NCBI GenBank assembly: GCA_030998225.1
Contig: JAPYXD010000555.1
Location: forward strand, 744,001 to 808,000
Direction of reading: 5' to 3'
Length of the DNA stretch: 64,000 bases
Source: Diplolepis rosae
Lineage: Eukaryota; Arthropoda; Insecta; Hymenoptera; Diplolepididae
Position numbers and translations under genes: made by a program. This document shows, in pieces, positions 43,134 to 54,982 of this stretch (positions are counted from its first letter, which is position 1; the number at the start of each line of letters is the position of its first letter). The notes beneath the pieces were generated by a model that was not told where the DNA came from, did not search any database, and saw only the letters and a list, made by a program, of their open reading frames with translations.

Positions 43134-44390
43134 AATAATTTACATTTGACTTACGTCATTTAGTCTTTCTAATTAGTTAAAATTATTAATTTCTTCAATT
43201 TTTCTATATTAATTAGTTATACTTATTTGATTATTTATGCAATTTATTTATGAATTTTGAAAATTCAATTAGTTTGAATTTTTCCGCTATTATGCTTGAA
43301 ACTTTGAAACGTTTCAAAAGTTTCATGAAACTTTATAACCCTACAAGTATCTTATATATTCAGTTCAAATATCTAGATACTGCACTGCAATATCTGAATA
43401 TATTTCTGACATATTACAACTGAATATTTAAAATTAAAATACTTAAAGGAATGTTTATCTACCCATAAACATATTTCTATAATGATTTCCATGTAATGAT
43501 TTTCTTACAATCGCGAAAAAACTATAAGAGAATCATTATAGAAAAATCATAAGCCTATAATTGATTTCCTATAAAAAGATTTTTTAGTGAATGCTTTGCA
43601 GTGGCGGACTACACGCAATAAAAGATTATCGCAGTACGCCGGTCGGTCAGCAACGGCAGTTGCTGCTAAGCAGCATTTTTGTACCGTGGCTCAGTCCGTG
43701 CACATACTGAAGGCCAGTGCTAAGCCTAATTAACAGCATCACTAGTTACTACGAGCCAGTAAGAAAATGCTGCTCAGCAGCAACTCGCATTCTGAGGTGC
43801 AGAAAGGCGATACCTAATATTATCAACTACGATTCACTGACCCGCAGTACGCGTTATAACTAAATCAAAGCATCTGACTTCCACTTTTTCAGTGAATCGG
43901 TCACAGAATATAAGAAACAAAGTACTCAGGGAAAATATTTCTTATTTTGTGATACTCGAGTTTTGTTTTTCCCCTATATTTTAGCTTAATTAACTAATAT
44001 GAGGAATAACAAAAAAACCAAAAAAAAAAAACAAAATAACTATTAGAATATGCATGTTTTAGCTAGGTAATATTTAAATTATAATGTGAATAAAAATTGA
44101 ATCAATGATATACACGGTGACGCATTTTAATCTATAATCCCAAATATCACTCATGTAGGACTGTCTTGTAAAATCTGGGACGTATTCCTTTGATCATTTT
44201 TTTAAAATAAATTTTTAAAAATTTGTGAATTTAAAATGTTTTTATTTTTCTTTATGCTCTAAGATCTGGCCGGTGTCAGAAATGAGAAAAACGTATCACC
44301 TTTTTCATTTCAGTCCCTAGCGGGCTTGACGCATACACCTTCCAGGGGATACCTATTAGGATTATTCACCACTTGGTCATGGCTGGACAT
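43134..44390. other. AT-rich spacer
   Basis: No gene. Contains CAGTGCTAAGC and AGCAGCAAC-type words related to the minisatellites at 43640-43800. Confidence 0.4.
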
Positions 44391-45620
44391 GGGACATTTT
44401 TTTGCAAATCGCACGGATTTCAAAGAAAAAAAATTATTCACATTTTTAAAAGTCTTAAATTTTTTTCTGTGGCATCTTTTTATTAATTTAATTGACACGT
44501 ATATCGGGATTTTCGAAAAACAAATTTGTTTTGAGAGATATATTAATTTAAACTTTTGATAAAATTGGACAAAATGCTAAATTCTCTTGCGCTTAAAATT
44601 TATTATCTCTGGTAGAAATAATTAAATAGATTTCGGGTCTGTTTCATTTTCTAGCTTATTGCGTTAGGTTTTCAGATAAATATCTTCATAATTTTAATTT
44701 TGTTAATTAATTACAGATATAAGCAATTTAATTGTTTAAACAATTATTGCATGTTTGCCCCCTCAGTAGAAAAATTTGGAAAAAATACTATCATATGCGC
44801 TATGTCTCAATATAACTAGCGCATATTTAATAAAAATGGAGACATAATTAGATCGGAAGATATTAAATATTTTTGAGCGCGCGACGTGTTTAATCATGTC
44901 CGAGTCGACCAAAAGCACATTATCTAATTGAGTCTCCACTACTATTAAATATACGCTAGTTATATTGAGACATAGCGCATATTATAGTATTTTTTCCAAA
45001 TTTTTCTACTGAGGGGACAAACATGCAAAAATTGTTTAAACAATTAAATTGCTTATATCTGTAATTAATTAACAAAATAAAAATTATAAACACTGTGAAA
45101 AAAAATTCGACGATACAGACATAATTGTGGTACCTTGACCTATATTATATTGGAGATTTACCGAAAACCAAGGTATCCTTATATCAGTTCAGCCTGTATG
45201 TGTATTCCAACCATATGAATTACTATTGCTGCAATATTTTTGGTTAACTGTCAAATATATTTTGTTGAATTACTTAAAAACATTCAGCTATATTCATATG
45301 CCTGATAAATCTCAGGCATTTCTTTCAGTGAAAATAGTATATTTATCTGAAAACGCAACGTAATAAGCTAGAAAATGAAACAGACCCGAAATCGATTTGA
45401 TTATTTCAACCAGAGATAATGAATTTTAAGTACAAGAGAATGTAGCATTTTATCCAATTTTATCAAAAGTTTAAATTAATATATCTCTCAAAAAAATTTT
45501 TTTTGCGAAAATCCCGATATACGTCTTGGTTAATTTATTAAAAAGAAGCTATAAAACCTCTTTTATGCAAATCTAAATTCTGAAATCATAATGTGTATAC
45601 GATTTGCAAAAGAATGTCTC
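44391..45620. repeat. 1.2-kb palindrome
   Basis: The outer arms pair GACATTTTTTTGCAAATCG with CGATTTGCAAAAGAATGTC. The inner arms pair CCCCTCAGTAGAAAAATTTG with CAAATTTTTCTACTGAGGGG, and TATAACTAGCGCATATTTAA with its inverse. It surrounds a GAGCGCGCGACGTG core. A 240-bp MITE (45091-45330) interrupts the right arm. A half copy lies at 58850-58945. Confidence 0.75.
45091..45330. mobile_element. 240-bp MITE, first copy
   Basis: CACTGTGAAAAAAAATTCG at one end and TCTTTCAGTG at the other. The sequence is the reverse complement, with few changes, of 48481-48720, which has exactly the same length. It interrupts the right arm of the 1.2-kb palindrome. Confidence 0.75.
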
Positions 45621-46069
45621 TTATGCACGACAGTAGGTTGACAGTAATAAAGAAAATCTTAACAAGAGGAGGAAGAAGAAGAAAAAGAAGAAGAAGTAGA
45701 AATATGATCATTCGTGTCAAGACACTTATGTCGTCTTATATGGCTCTGTTATGAGAGGTCAGCTGGCTAAAATCACGGTGTATCGTTCGGTAATTTTGTT
45801 TCTTTCATTTTTTCTTTTTCTCACGTCACTAAGCATTTCTCTTACGAGCTTACGCAATGCTTTTATCTAAAAATATTACAATGATAATTTATAATGATAT
45901 TTTAAATAAAAATAAATTGGTCAAAATTTAGGAAATGATTTAGGAAATAATACCAAGTGTCTTAAATTCTGCTGCACTGGTCTAACACTGTCGGTAATAT
46001 ACTCTGTAAATTTGATAAAATAGCATTTTTTCATCAAATTTTTTTTTTTTTATCACTATGAATATTCAA

Positions 46070-46342
46070 CTCTCTAAATATGAATCAGTCAAATTCTACT
46101 GATTATCAGTGAAATTTGACGGATTCAAATAGCTAAAAAGAAGTTACTGTAAATCAGTCAAATTCCACTGATTGCTTCAGTAAAAATTAACTGATTTAAC
46201 AGTGAAAATATTTTTTCCACTGATTCAATTAGTGATAATCAACTGATTTAACAGTGAAATATATTTTTTAACTGGTGAATCAGTGAAAAGGCCAATCACT
46301 GATTCAATCAGTAAAAATTTGACTGATTCAGATTTAGAGAGA
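46070..46342. repeat. Palindromic MITE made of short CTGATTNAATCAGT dyads
   Basis: The outer arms TCTCTAAATMTGAATCAGTC are inverted. Inside are at least eight ACTGATT or AATCAGT words about 20-30 bp apart, some forming direct dyads. The plan is like the ACTATTTNAATTAGTGAAA array in the arms of the 24627-32539 element. Confidence 0.6.
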
Positions 46343-47191
46343 AGACATAACAGACATGTCTCAATAAATTTTGATTCATTTCCCGGAATTTCATGATGAT
46401 ATTTCAATCTCAATGGAAATTTATAGTTACAGAGCTGTAATCGTCAATATAATACTTCTGTTTTATGTTTTTGAATGAAAAAAATTTTAAATCTTAGTAC
46501 CTAACATTGATGTTTTGTATAAGCAAAAAATCCATTGCATTCAATATATTTTCTAAAAGACATGGGAAAGGTATGTGCATTGCTTTGAAATTTGATATAA
46601 GATCGTTTTTCTGAAAAATTTGTCAGAAATTTTTACGCACGTCATGGGACTTAATTCACAATTCCATTGTTTCCGGCATAAAGCGTATAAGTATATCTAA
46701 CTCGAGCTGCAATAAGCTACATCAGCGGCGGTCTTTTCAAGATCCTCGAGTTACGATTACCGTAAGATTTGAGATGTTATAAACCAATTTGCTGAAATGT
46801 GTTTCATGTTTATTTTGATGCAATTTTTCACTGCAGGAAATTATAATTAAAAAAGCAAATAAAATAAAAGATTTGACAATGATCGTCATGATTGGAGCGC
46901 TGGTAATATGGGGCTGCTCAAACACACCTATCAGGTACTAAGAAAATTCATACCTCTCCGTTATTTTTCGCAAATAAGTTAAATTCAAAAACAAGTAAAG
47001 TCCTTAAGTAAAATAAGTATTTACCTATATTCGAAAAAAAATCACGTTTGATCATATTGTAAAGATTGACTACCCTGCCATATAGTCTGTTCGACTCACT
47101 ATAGATGGTAAAAATAATGAAAAAACATTCGTTAAAAAAAGTGGGGGTCAAATTTTACACAAATATAATAGCTTCTTATATATGATGATAA
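46343..47191. other. AT-rich spacer
   Basis: I see nothing recognisable. Confidence 0.4.
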
Positions 47192-47897
47192 TGTAACAAT
47201 TCCCGGAGGAGTAAAGGGGTAAAAAGGATCGTCTAACAATCTAGAAACACAGTGAGAAGATAAGAAATTTTCACTTGGGAGAGGGCGTAACATACGAGCT
47301 TTGCGATGCTTGAAAACATATAAAGCTTATCGCTTATTGATTCATTCAAAAGTTATATACATATGGCTAGTCGTTGGGTAAGTGTAAATGCAATAAGGCG
47401 CGCAAGTACGTCCAGCAAATAAGAAATATTCACAAAAATCCCCTCGAAAGTGGATGCTTTTCTTGTAAACAGAGATTCTATTGATCTACGATCCACTTTT
47501 CGTAGATCTCATAGGTTACTCGTCCTGCGAATATTTCTTGGTTCGGTTCGCAGCCTCTGCGGGCGATGTTTGACAAATAAAACCCCAGCATTCATCTCCC
47601 CGGTCTTTATACCGTATATACAATCCCCCGATGATACGGCTAGTTGAGCATTAAAGTTTGGTATGCCGCTACGGTGCCATAGAGAGAGGGGTCGGGTCGG
47701 GAGCTTGGCAATAACGTCGATGCAAAGTATTTGGCAGGAGCTGCACCGAAAAGGGACGAGTGAAACACGTGCACGCCACGAGGGGCCGAGCGCCCGGTTA
47801 TCCAGTCTTGTTAAATCGGACACGGCATCAACCATATTTTGAGCGCGATCAATAAAGTGTGAATAGCTCGAATAGCTTGACTCCGTTTCGGAAAACA
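47192..47897 (+). repeat. Probable LTR of a third LTR retrotransposon, with a short interior remnant
   Basis: Starts TGTAACAATTCCCGG and ends GGAAAACA, giving TG...CA. It has ACATATAAAGC (about 47317) and, about 25 bp on, ATTCATTCAAAAG, the same TATA and start arrangement as Gypsy-A. CAATAAAGTGTG near the end is a polyadenylation signal. It is followed by ATTTGACGCCC, like a Gypsy post-LTR primer site. GC content is higher than the surroundings. About 160 bp of interior may follow, to about 48060, with no recognisable domain. The second LTR was not found. Confidence 0.5.
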
Positions 47898-48480
47898 ATT
47901 TGACGCCCTATCTAAGGGATCACTGACGAAGAAAATGTAGCTATGATGATCCTCAAGCTTGCCTAATATTCGACCTCGCTGGTCATCCTCTCTTTTCAGA
48001 ACATGTTCGGTGAACTCTAATTCCGTCCAGTACCTACATAACTCCATCAAAGGCTTATCACAATTTTTATTTATATTCCCCTATACTATTATCAATAGAC
48101 AGAAAAAATTATAGTTACAATTTTCATTTGTATTACACAGAAAAAATCTATTTATCAAAAAGTCTAGAACTTATACCTAAATCGAAGGTACAGTTTATGA
48201 GTCTAATTGTTTTTCTAATTATTAGAAATTAGTTCAGGAGTATATAAAATACAGTACAATAGGTGTAACATCTTACAAGATTCTGACTGTAGTAGAATTA
48301 CACTTGTCGTTTTGAATGTTTAATTCCTGGAAATAGTAAAAGACCCTACTGTAAATTGCTATATAGGAACCTAACCAGGCTTCCACGTAGGATCCCATAT
48401 CGTAACTTACATTAGAATTCATCTTACCGCCTATACAAATTTGAGATAGGAATTTTTATATTAAATAAGATGGGAACCTA

Positions 48481-48720
48481 CACTGAAAGAAATGCTTGGG
48501 ATTTATCAGCCATATGAATATAGCTGAATGTTTTTAAGTAATTCAACAAAAAATATTTTACAGTTAATCAAAAATATTGCTGCAATAGTAATTCATATGG
48601 TTGGAATACACATACAGGCTGAATTAATACAAGCAAACCTTGGTTTTCGGTAATTCTCCAATATAATATAGGTCAAGGAACCACAATTATGTTTGTATCG
48701 TCGAATTTTTTTTTTCAGTG
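48481..48720. mobile_element. 240-bp MITE, second copy
   Basis: CACTGAAAGAAATGC to TTTTTTTTTTCAGTG, flanked by TA (48479-48480, 48721-48722). Inverted relative to 45091-45330. Confidence 0.8.
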
Positions 48721-48722
48721 TA

Positions 48723-49284
48723 TCTAGATTACTATATGAATTCCTATGTGCGTTCTACGTAATTTCCTATATTCATTTCTACATCCGAAAATTTTTCAAC
48801 AAACAATGTAAAACTTATATGCAGTAGTTTTCTCTAATATACGTAGTGCAGCACAATAGTTTTCCTTACATTAGTTAAAGGTAGAGCCCTGTACATCTTC
48901 AAAAATATGGTAATATTTACAAGAGAACAATCTTTTAACATAATACCTACTCGAAAAATAAAATTACTGGCATGAGAATTAATATAGAAAATCGCATAAA
49001 ATTTTTCAAAACAAAACTCTCACATAGAGTCCTAAGTAGGTACCCACATAACTTCCTATGTCGTTTTTCTACAAGAAATTGAATACAGGTTGATTTATTA
49101 CCACATAGGAACCTATTTAATAACCTAGGTAGAACCCTAGCTCATTTTAAAATAAAAATTCTTATCTCAAATTTCCATAGGCCGCAAAATAGGTTTCGAT
49201 GCAGAATACGATATGAGTTCTCGGCCTGTTCACGGAGAGAAAAATCGAGGCATTTGCTTTATAAAAAAAGTATTAATTTAAATC
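48723..49284. other. AT-rich spacer with CCTAYATAGGWACCTA words
   Basis: No gene. Short palindromic words such as CCTAAGTAGGTACCCACATA and ACATAGGAACCTATTT recur here, at 48350-48420 and near 35250-35275. Confidence 0.4.
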
Positions 49285-49445
49285 AATGTTCCGGATAAGA
49301 CAGCAATGCAGAAAAATGTAACTCATTACTGTCTTCTCCGGAAAATTTGTTGAAATTATTATTTTAATTATAAAGCGGTCGTATATAATTAGTGACGTTA
49401 GAGCCTACCATACGGCCTTAATAGCGTTTAATAGTAAGCGCCACT
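49285..49445. repeat. Small MITE with a GACAGCAATGCAGAAAAAT stem, copy 1
   Basis: GTTCCGGATAAGACAGCAATG pairs loosely with CATTACTGTCTTCTCCGG. A related sequence in the same and flanking order is at 57356-57505. No ORF. Confidence 0.5.
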
Positions 49446-49474
49446 CTCCTCTAATACCGTCAACTCAGTCAAGC

Positions 49475-49582
49475 GAACATTTTGCTTGCTTGTTTGCGCA
49501 AAAACACACGAGAGTTAAAGAGACAGAATATTCTTCATCTCTTTCCCTCTTGTAAGTTTTTGCGCAAGCAAGCAAGCAAAAT
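49475..49582. repeat. Hairpin with 28-bp arms
   Basis: CATTTTGCTTGCTTGTTTGC and GCAAGCAAGCAAGCAAAATG with flanking GCGCAAAAAC/GTTTTTGCGC form inverted arms around a 50-bp loop. Origin unknown. Confidence 0.6.
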
Positions 49583-50055
49583 GCTTGCTTTTCAAGGTAT
49601 GTCTGCATCTTAATACAATACAACCACATTGCTGCGGGACGCACTTTAAATCGCAAGGAGGCTTAGGGTGCAGTCCCATGTTGGCGCTTTTACACAGTGT
49701 AAAGCAAAAAATCATAACAGAGAAAGAGACACATTTATATACTACTCTCCTTCTCTCTTACTATTTTCTGCTTTACGCCGCGTATAAGAGGAAATTCTGG
49801 GCATCCGTGTCTTTTTTTTTATTTTTCAAAGAATTTTATTTCATAGTAAAAAAAAAGTGTTAATTCCAAATTTTTTACAGTGTAAAGTACAGAGGTTGAA
49901 CTAATAAAAAAAAAATTTCTTTGTTTTTTATTGTATTTGTTTACAAAATGATGGCCTCAAAAATGTCCTCCTTTCCAGCTTTCGCTCAAATATTTCGGGA
50001 ACGGTTGATCCGAAATCAAAAAATAAAAAAAAAGTTATAATCTGTATAGTTTTGG

Positions 50056-50204
50056 CTATCGTGTGAACTACAATCAGAAATTTTTGTTGAAAAAAAAAAC
50101 AAAATGACGGACTTTTGAATTTTTTGACTTCATTTTTGCAAGTTAAATTATTCATAACTTTGTTAAATAACAATATTTGTTCATGATTGTAGTTCACACG
50201 ATAG
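50056..50204. repeat. Perfect 21-bp inverted repeat
   Basis: Arms at 50056-50076 and 50184-50204 (CTATCGTGTGAACTACAATC... and its reverse complement) match exactly, 107 bp apart. They are followed by AAGTCAATCGGTTCATTAG, a common repetitive motif in insect DNA transposons by my memory. Confidence 0.55.
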
Positions 50205-51140
50205 AGACACACTTAAATAATGAGCTATAAAAATTTCAAGTCAATCGGTTCATTAGTTTCCAAATAAATTTGTCGAAGGTGTCAAAAAGGTGTTCTCGAA
50301 GGCTCGAGCGCTGCTTCGGCCTCTTTTATCCTTGTTCTCGACCTTGTAGACCTTTAAAATTGATTCAACACTATTTCTAGAAGTATTTACTACCAAAATA
50401 TAAAGAAAAAAAAATTTCGATTTTTTGAAAAATTATGCCCAGAATCTCTCCTTAAACGTCAACATGAACTGCACCATCACAGAAAAGTCCGTAATTTTCT
50501 TGAAAATTTGGCTGGTTCGAGTTCGCAGGATTAGAAAATGAAGCAAGCGACGCCTACGATTCGCAGCTGGCATATAGTCCATGCGTTAATTCCATTGACT
50601 CTTTCACGCTAAACTATGTTTATAAAATAATGTAATTTCTGATTTTATATTATGTCCGTTTAATTTCTAATGTATGCAGTTCAGACAATGAGAACGAAAA
50701 CTAGGTAAGGCGTTCACTCAACGGTTAGATGTCAACTATAAATGAGCTTTAACTAGTTGTCATTCTCATTTCTCATTACCTCAATTATAATTTATAGATT
50801 CAACAAAAGAAGGGATATGAAGGAAAGAGAAAGAAGAAACACTGATTTTTATTTTTTTTTAAGGCACAGCCTAAAATTTTTTGTTTATCAATTTTTTTAA
50901 ACTATAATTAAGGAATTTGTAGTTGATTCTTTTTAAAAATATTACTCTATAATTTTGAAAAAAATTCCAAACTATTATCAGCTATTCTCAAAATTGTTTG
51001 TCAATTTCCTTTTGGCTATTCGAAAAAGTTCGTGGTATGTTTTCCGACAGTTAGAGTTAAAAGCAAATATAATTTAGTAACCACTAGTCGAATTAACAAC
51101 ACTAGACGCGCGTTTGAAAGGTGACACTTAAAGCTTTGTC
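50205..51140. other. AT-rich spacer
   Basis: No gene recognised. Confidence 0.4.
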
Positions 51141-51149
51141 TTGTGCGAA

Positions 51150-51265
51150 ATTTTATTCAATTCAGGAACTCGCAAATTGTTTGCTCACTTGTGTTCTAGA
51201 AATTTCGACGTGAAAGATAAACTTCGTTCTGGTCAACCAATTACCGAAAAAATTGTGCAAGACCG
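51150..51265 (+). pseudogene. mariner transposase N-terminal fragment
   Basis: A plus-strand frame reads FDVKDKLRSGQPITEKIVQD, the inter-helix region and GRP-like hook of mariner transposases. It is broken on both sides and cut by a CACGGAGAAAC MITE end at about 51275. Confidence 0.45.
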
Positions 51266-51379
51266 ACATATTACACGGAGAAACTAAAGTTTACAATTTT
51301 TGCTAAATTACGTTTCAATCTTAGGAAAAACGTGTCATAGTGAGAATTTTTCGCAACGAAATATTAAACTTTAGATATA

Positions 51380-51565
51380 CACTGAGAAAAAAATGCTATC
51401 GAATCTATAGCATTTCTGCTAAAAGCATGTAGGTATATGATTCAAATCAATATGCTATAGAATTTTTAGCATATTTATTAGTTCTTATAGCATATTTTTT
51501 AAAATAAATAATATATATGCTTTTGACAGAAATGCTATAGATTTAATAGCATTTTTTTCTCAGAG
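51380..51565. mobile_element. 186-bp TA-flanked MITE, CACTGAG ends
   Basis: CACTGAGAAAAAAATGCTAT to ATAGCATTTTTTTCTCAGAG with TA on both sides (51378-51379, 51566-51567). Internal GCTATAGAAT and TAGCATATTT words repeat. A partial relative is at about 58325-58425. Confidence 0.8.
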
Positions 51566-51605
51566 TACTATATTGTAATTTATTATAGATTGTATCAAAC
51601 GGTAC

Positions 51606-52226
51606 TATCCGAGCTGCGGTCAACACGGACGAACTTGCGGTAGCAATTATAAACGTAATATTATCTTTATCCGACTGCGTTCACGCAGAAATCGCGGTCG
51701 TTAATCCATATCCGAACTGCGGTAATTGGGTTTTTTCCAAAATTATCGCTAGATGGAGTATCATGAAACAAATGTTTACATGTTTCCGTATATTTCATCA
51801 GTTCCCAATACCTACGACACGATCGAAACTGTATACGAAGCTTTTCATTCTAAGTTCATGAAGAGAAATAGATCACCGCATCCGAATTTGTTCGAATTTC
51901 TGAAATTCTTGCGGGATATTCAATCAGATACGTATACTTTCATGAACACTGCAGCCACCGGACTTCATAGAATTCGGCGTAAAATCAACAATTTTGCTAT
52001 GTAAAAAATTGAGCAGTATAGAAAGAACCGCATTGACAAAATAACTATGGTAAAATGTATGTCATGCCGATGCCAACCGAAACACAACTTGTAAAATTTA
52101 CACCAAATGTGCTTTTAATGGTGGACCGCAGCTAGGACATGACTTAAAGACCACGATTTCTGTGTGACCGCAGCTCGGATATTTTTTGCCTGCAATAAAC
52201 GTGTCAGACTGCAGTTCGGTATCAAC
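51606..52226. mobile_element. MULE-like element with repeated CCGARCTGCGGT ends
   Basis: TATCCGAGCTGCGGTCA at 51606 is inverted at 52171-52191. More copies of CCGARCTGCGGT lie at about 51710 and inverted near 52130 and 52210. The element is about 620 bp and contains one ORF that looks like the end of a MULE transposase. Repeated subterminal motifs may be transposase binding sites. Confidence 0.5.
51753..52004 (+). CDS. MULE-type transposase C-terminal fragment
   Basis: An 83-codon ORF starting MEYHETNVYMFPY. The block VYEAFHSKFMKRNRSPHPNL then FEFLKFLRDIQ resembles the C-terminal EAFH/W...HPNIW...L region of insect MULE (Phantom-type) transposases. The DDE core is not present. This is either an internally deleted element that retained the 3' end of the gene or a small accessory ORF. 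Family call rests on a short motif. Confidence 0.4.
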   Translation: MEYHETNVYMFPYISSVPNTYDTIETVYEAFHSKFMKRNRSPHPNLFEFLKFLRDIQSDTYTFMNTAATGLHRIRRKINNFAM

Positions 52227-52988
52227 CTATCAAACTTCACTATAACATATAATAAAATTTCATATAATTTTTTGAATCTTTAGTATTTTGACTGCGAAAA
52301 ATTTTCAGTCTGCTAGGAATAATTTACCATTGCACCTTAAATTCCCCTTAATTCATAATATATTTTAGAATAATTATTATAAAGTAAAACATATATTGCT
52401 ATAAAAAGTTTATCCGTGTAGCAGTCATGACATAGCTTATTGTTATTCAAACGCATTTTTCATGACTTGCCAAAAATTAAGAGAGCTTGGCTGAAAAGTT
52501 CTGATGTATCTACCGTATAGCCTAGACATAGTATCCTCAGACTACGACATTTTTTTATCTCTACAGAACTCTCTTTATGCAACTAAGCTGGCTTCAGGAG
52601 AGGCCTGTGAAACCACTTGATTCAGTTTTTTAACCATCAGAAACCACAGAAGTTCTATACTGATGGAATCATTACATTTCATTACCTAGCAGTGGATCAC
52701 ACCTTCTAAAACATTATTTAATAGTTCCAGTAGCATATTTTCTTTTGTATATTATAAAATAATTATTTCTTATAGAATTGTTAAAATAAAAATTGAAAAT
52801 TGTCCATATATGTAAATATAATATAAAATATTGAATTTTATACCAGTTTATGTTCCCTCAGTACTGATAAACCAAAAAATGTTGGTACCTAGTCACTCAA
52901 TTTTTCAAGAAAAAAAAAAAGGGCGAAAGATTTAACAAACTCACTTTTAAAATCCCTAACCTTCTATAAAAAAATGTAAATAAGAAAA
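52227..52988. other. AT-rich spacer
   Basis: No gene recognised. Confidence 0.4.
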
Positions 52989-53728
52989 TATATTGGGTAA
53001 CTCTGGCCCTTATCTATTGGTGGCGCATAGGTTACTATGAACGCATTCAAAGTCTGTGTCACGATATGGCAGTGCCAGTGTGTTAATGTGTAATAATGAA
53101 AACAAACAGATAGTGTAAAAATTTAATAATCACCCTTAAAATAGTGACAGGATCAAGTCATTTTTTTGCGAATACTACAGGAAAACGAATGATAATGACA
53201 GAAAAAGAACAGGCCTATTATTTCTTAACTGTCATTTCTAATCCTGTCATTACCTGTTGGTTTCCTGTCATTTTTGCGAAGAAATGACATGATCCTGTCA
53301 TTATTTTCCTGACATACTTTTTCGTAACGGTAGAAAATAAAAAACAGTGAAATTTGTGAAAAGCTTCCTGAAATTCAGCTGCAGGTGAAGCCTTTACTCA
53401 TTCATTCTGTAAGTATTATTTATGTAACAATTTCAAGAAAAAAAAATTACAATTAGAACCCTTCAATATCACCAGTTATAATTGTAATTAGATGGTTGTT
53501 TAAAATTTTTTTCACTAATTTTATTTTATATTTTCTCAAAATTGTTACGAAAATAATACTTACAAAATGAATTACCACATTTAGATTTCAGGAAGCTTCC
53601 TACAAATTGCATTATTTTTATTATGTCACACTAATGCACTGGCACTGCCATATCGCGACAACGACTTTGCATGCATTTGTAGCCACCGATGCGCCGCCAA
53701 CAGATGGCGGCCAGAGATACCCAATATA
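52989..53728. mobile_element. 740-bp inverted-repeat element
   Basis: TATATTGGGTAACTCTGGCC at the left is inverted at the right (GGCCAGAGATACCCAATATA). Arms of about 100 bp share GATATGGCAGTGCCAGTG. The centre holds six or more TGACAGGAT/CCTGTCATT words. Target duplication unclear. Confidence 0.65.
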
Positions 53729-54012
53729 CTTGATGCCTCCATTGCAGTTTGGTGGCCGTGAAAGACTGTTTTCTATCTGGTGTTGACAAAAAACGACGTA
53801 TTGGACAAAATTATTTTCAATCATTTCTTTTTGTAATTTTAAGCTTTTTATGACATTAAATACTCTATTTCAGACACTCAGCAATATTCATATAATAAAT
53901 TTATCATCCGTGAATTTCATTACTGATACCTCTCATTTACATAAACAAATAACTTTACTAATGTTTAGAGTTGGAATGATGTCATAACATTAGATTCTTC
54001 CTTGAAGATTAA

Positions 54013-54234
54013 CACGTCCGTCGCCACGTCACCCATATTTGGGTGACGAGTATATGCTTCCATTTATTCAGATATGGGTGATGTTCTTCTTGTTCAAGTT
54101 AAATAGGATTTTCAATTGAAATTTCAAACGGTATTTAATGGAATAAGCACTGAAATATAAATATAAAATATACAAAACAGTCGCATTTGGGCCCCATTAG
54201 AAACTCAACTGAATCACGCTGGGCGACGAACGTG
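54013..54234. mobile_element. piggyBac-like MITE with TTAA duplication
   Basis: TTAA flanks both ends (54009-54012, 54235-54238). The ends are CACGTCCGTCGCC and its near inverse GGGCGACGAACGTG. CACGTTCGTCGCC-type ends and TTAA sites are typical of piggyBac elements in insects. 222 bp, no ORF. Confidence 0.75.
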
Positions 54235-54322
54235 TTAAATTTCAATAGTTCTCAAACGAAAAACGTTTTTATTGATGTCAAGGTAAAAAATATTACCATT
54301 TCACTAGGCTGAGAAAAGTGTA

Positions 54323-54899
54323 CCCTAGCGAACCCGGTTGAGAGAACGATCAGAGAATACTCTGACCATTATCTGACCTCGCATTATTATGGCTAGGAAA
54401 GGTAAAGAAAAAACATTTAAGTCATTGCAATTATGATTCTGTGACGAAATTTGGAACAGAAGGTGTAAGAATAAATACAATAATTTTATTTTTTAGCGAT
54501 AAAAACTAGGAATACATCATATAACTGTCATTGAAGGCCTTGCAGTGGTTCACCATTTGTGGAACGTCTGCACCGTCAAGATTGGCTGTTGGTAGAAGTG
54601 AGACAAAAGTAGTTGCGTCTTACTCCAACCAATGGTCAACCCTGACGTTCCGAAAATGGTGAACCACTGCACTGCATTCAATGACAGGTACATGATGTTT
54701 TTATAACTTTTTTCGCTAAAAAATAAAATTATTGTATTTATTCCTACACCTTCTATTTCAAATTTCACTACAGAATCATAATTGCAACGATTTCAATGTT
54801 TTTATTATACCTTTTTTAGCCACAATAATGCGAGGTCAGAGAACGGTCAGAGTATTCTCAGACCGTTCTTTTAACTGGGTCCGCTAAGGTATCGAACCG
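54323..54899. mobile_element. 577-bp palindromic MITE, second copy of the CCCTAGCG family
   Basis: Same design as 36462-37019, clearly more diverged, flanked by TA (54321-54322, 54900-54901). Conserved landmarks are GAACGGTCAGAG, CAATTATGATTCTGT and GTGGTTCACCATTTG. Confidence 0.8.
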
Positions 54900-54982
54900 T
54901 TTATTTTTATTTTTGAATATTTACAGGATAACAATCTAAAGATATTAAGGTTGAACATTTGGATATTAAGCCGTGCAATTTA

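Noticed and set aside
44310..44330. CCCTAGCGGG near 44320 as another copy of the CCCTAGCGGACCC MITE
   Set aside because: Only the first nine bases match; the inner sequence and a partner end are missing.
45660..45705. GAA-rich tract as a coding glutamate-rich region
   Set aside because: Simple (GAA/GAG)n microsatellite without flanking ORF.
49928..50212. 94-codon minus-strand ORF
   Set aside because: Overlaps the perfect 21-bp inverted repeat and repetitive non-coding motif; composition is that of random AT-rich sequence.
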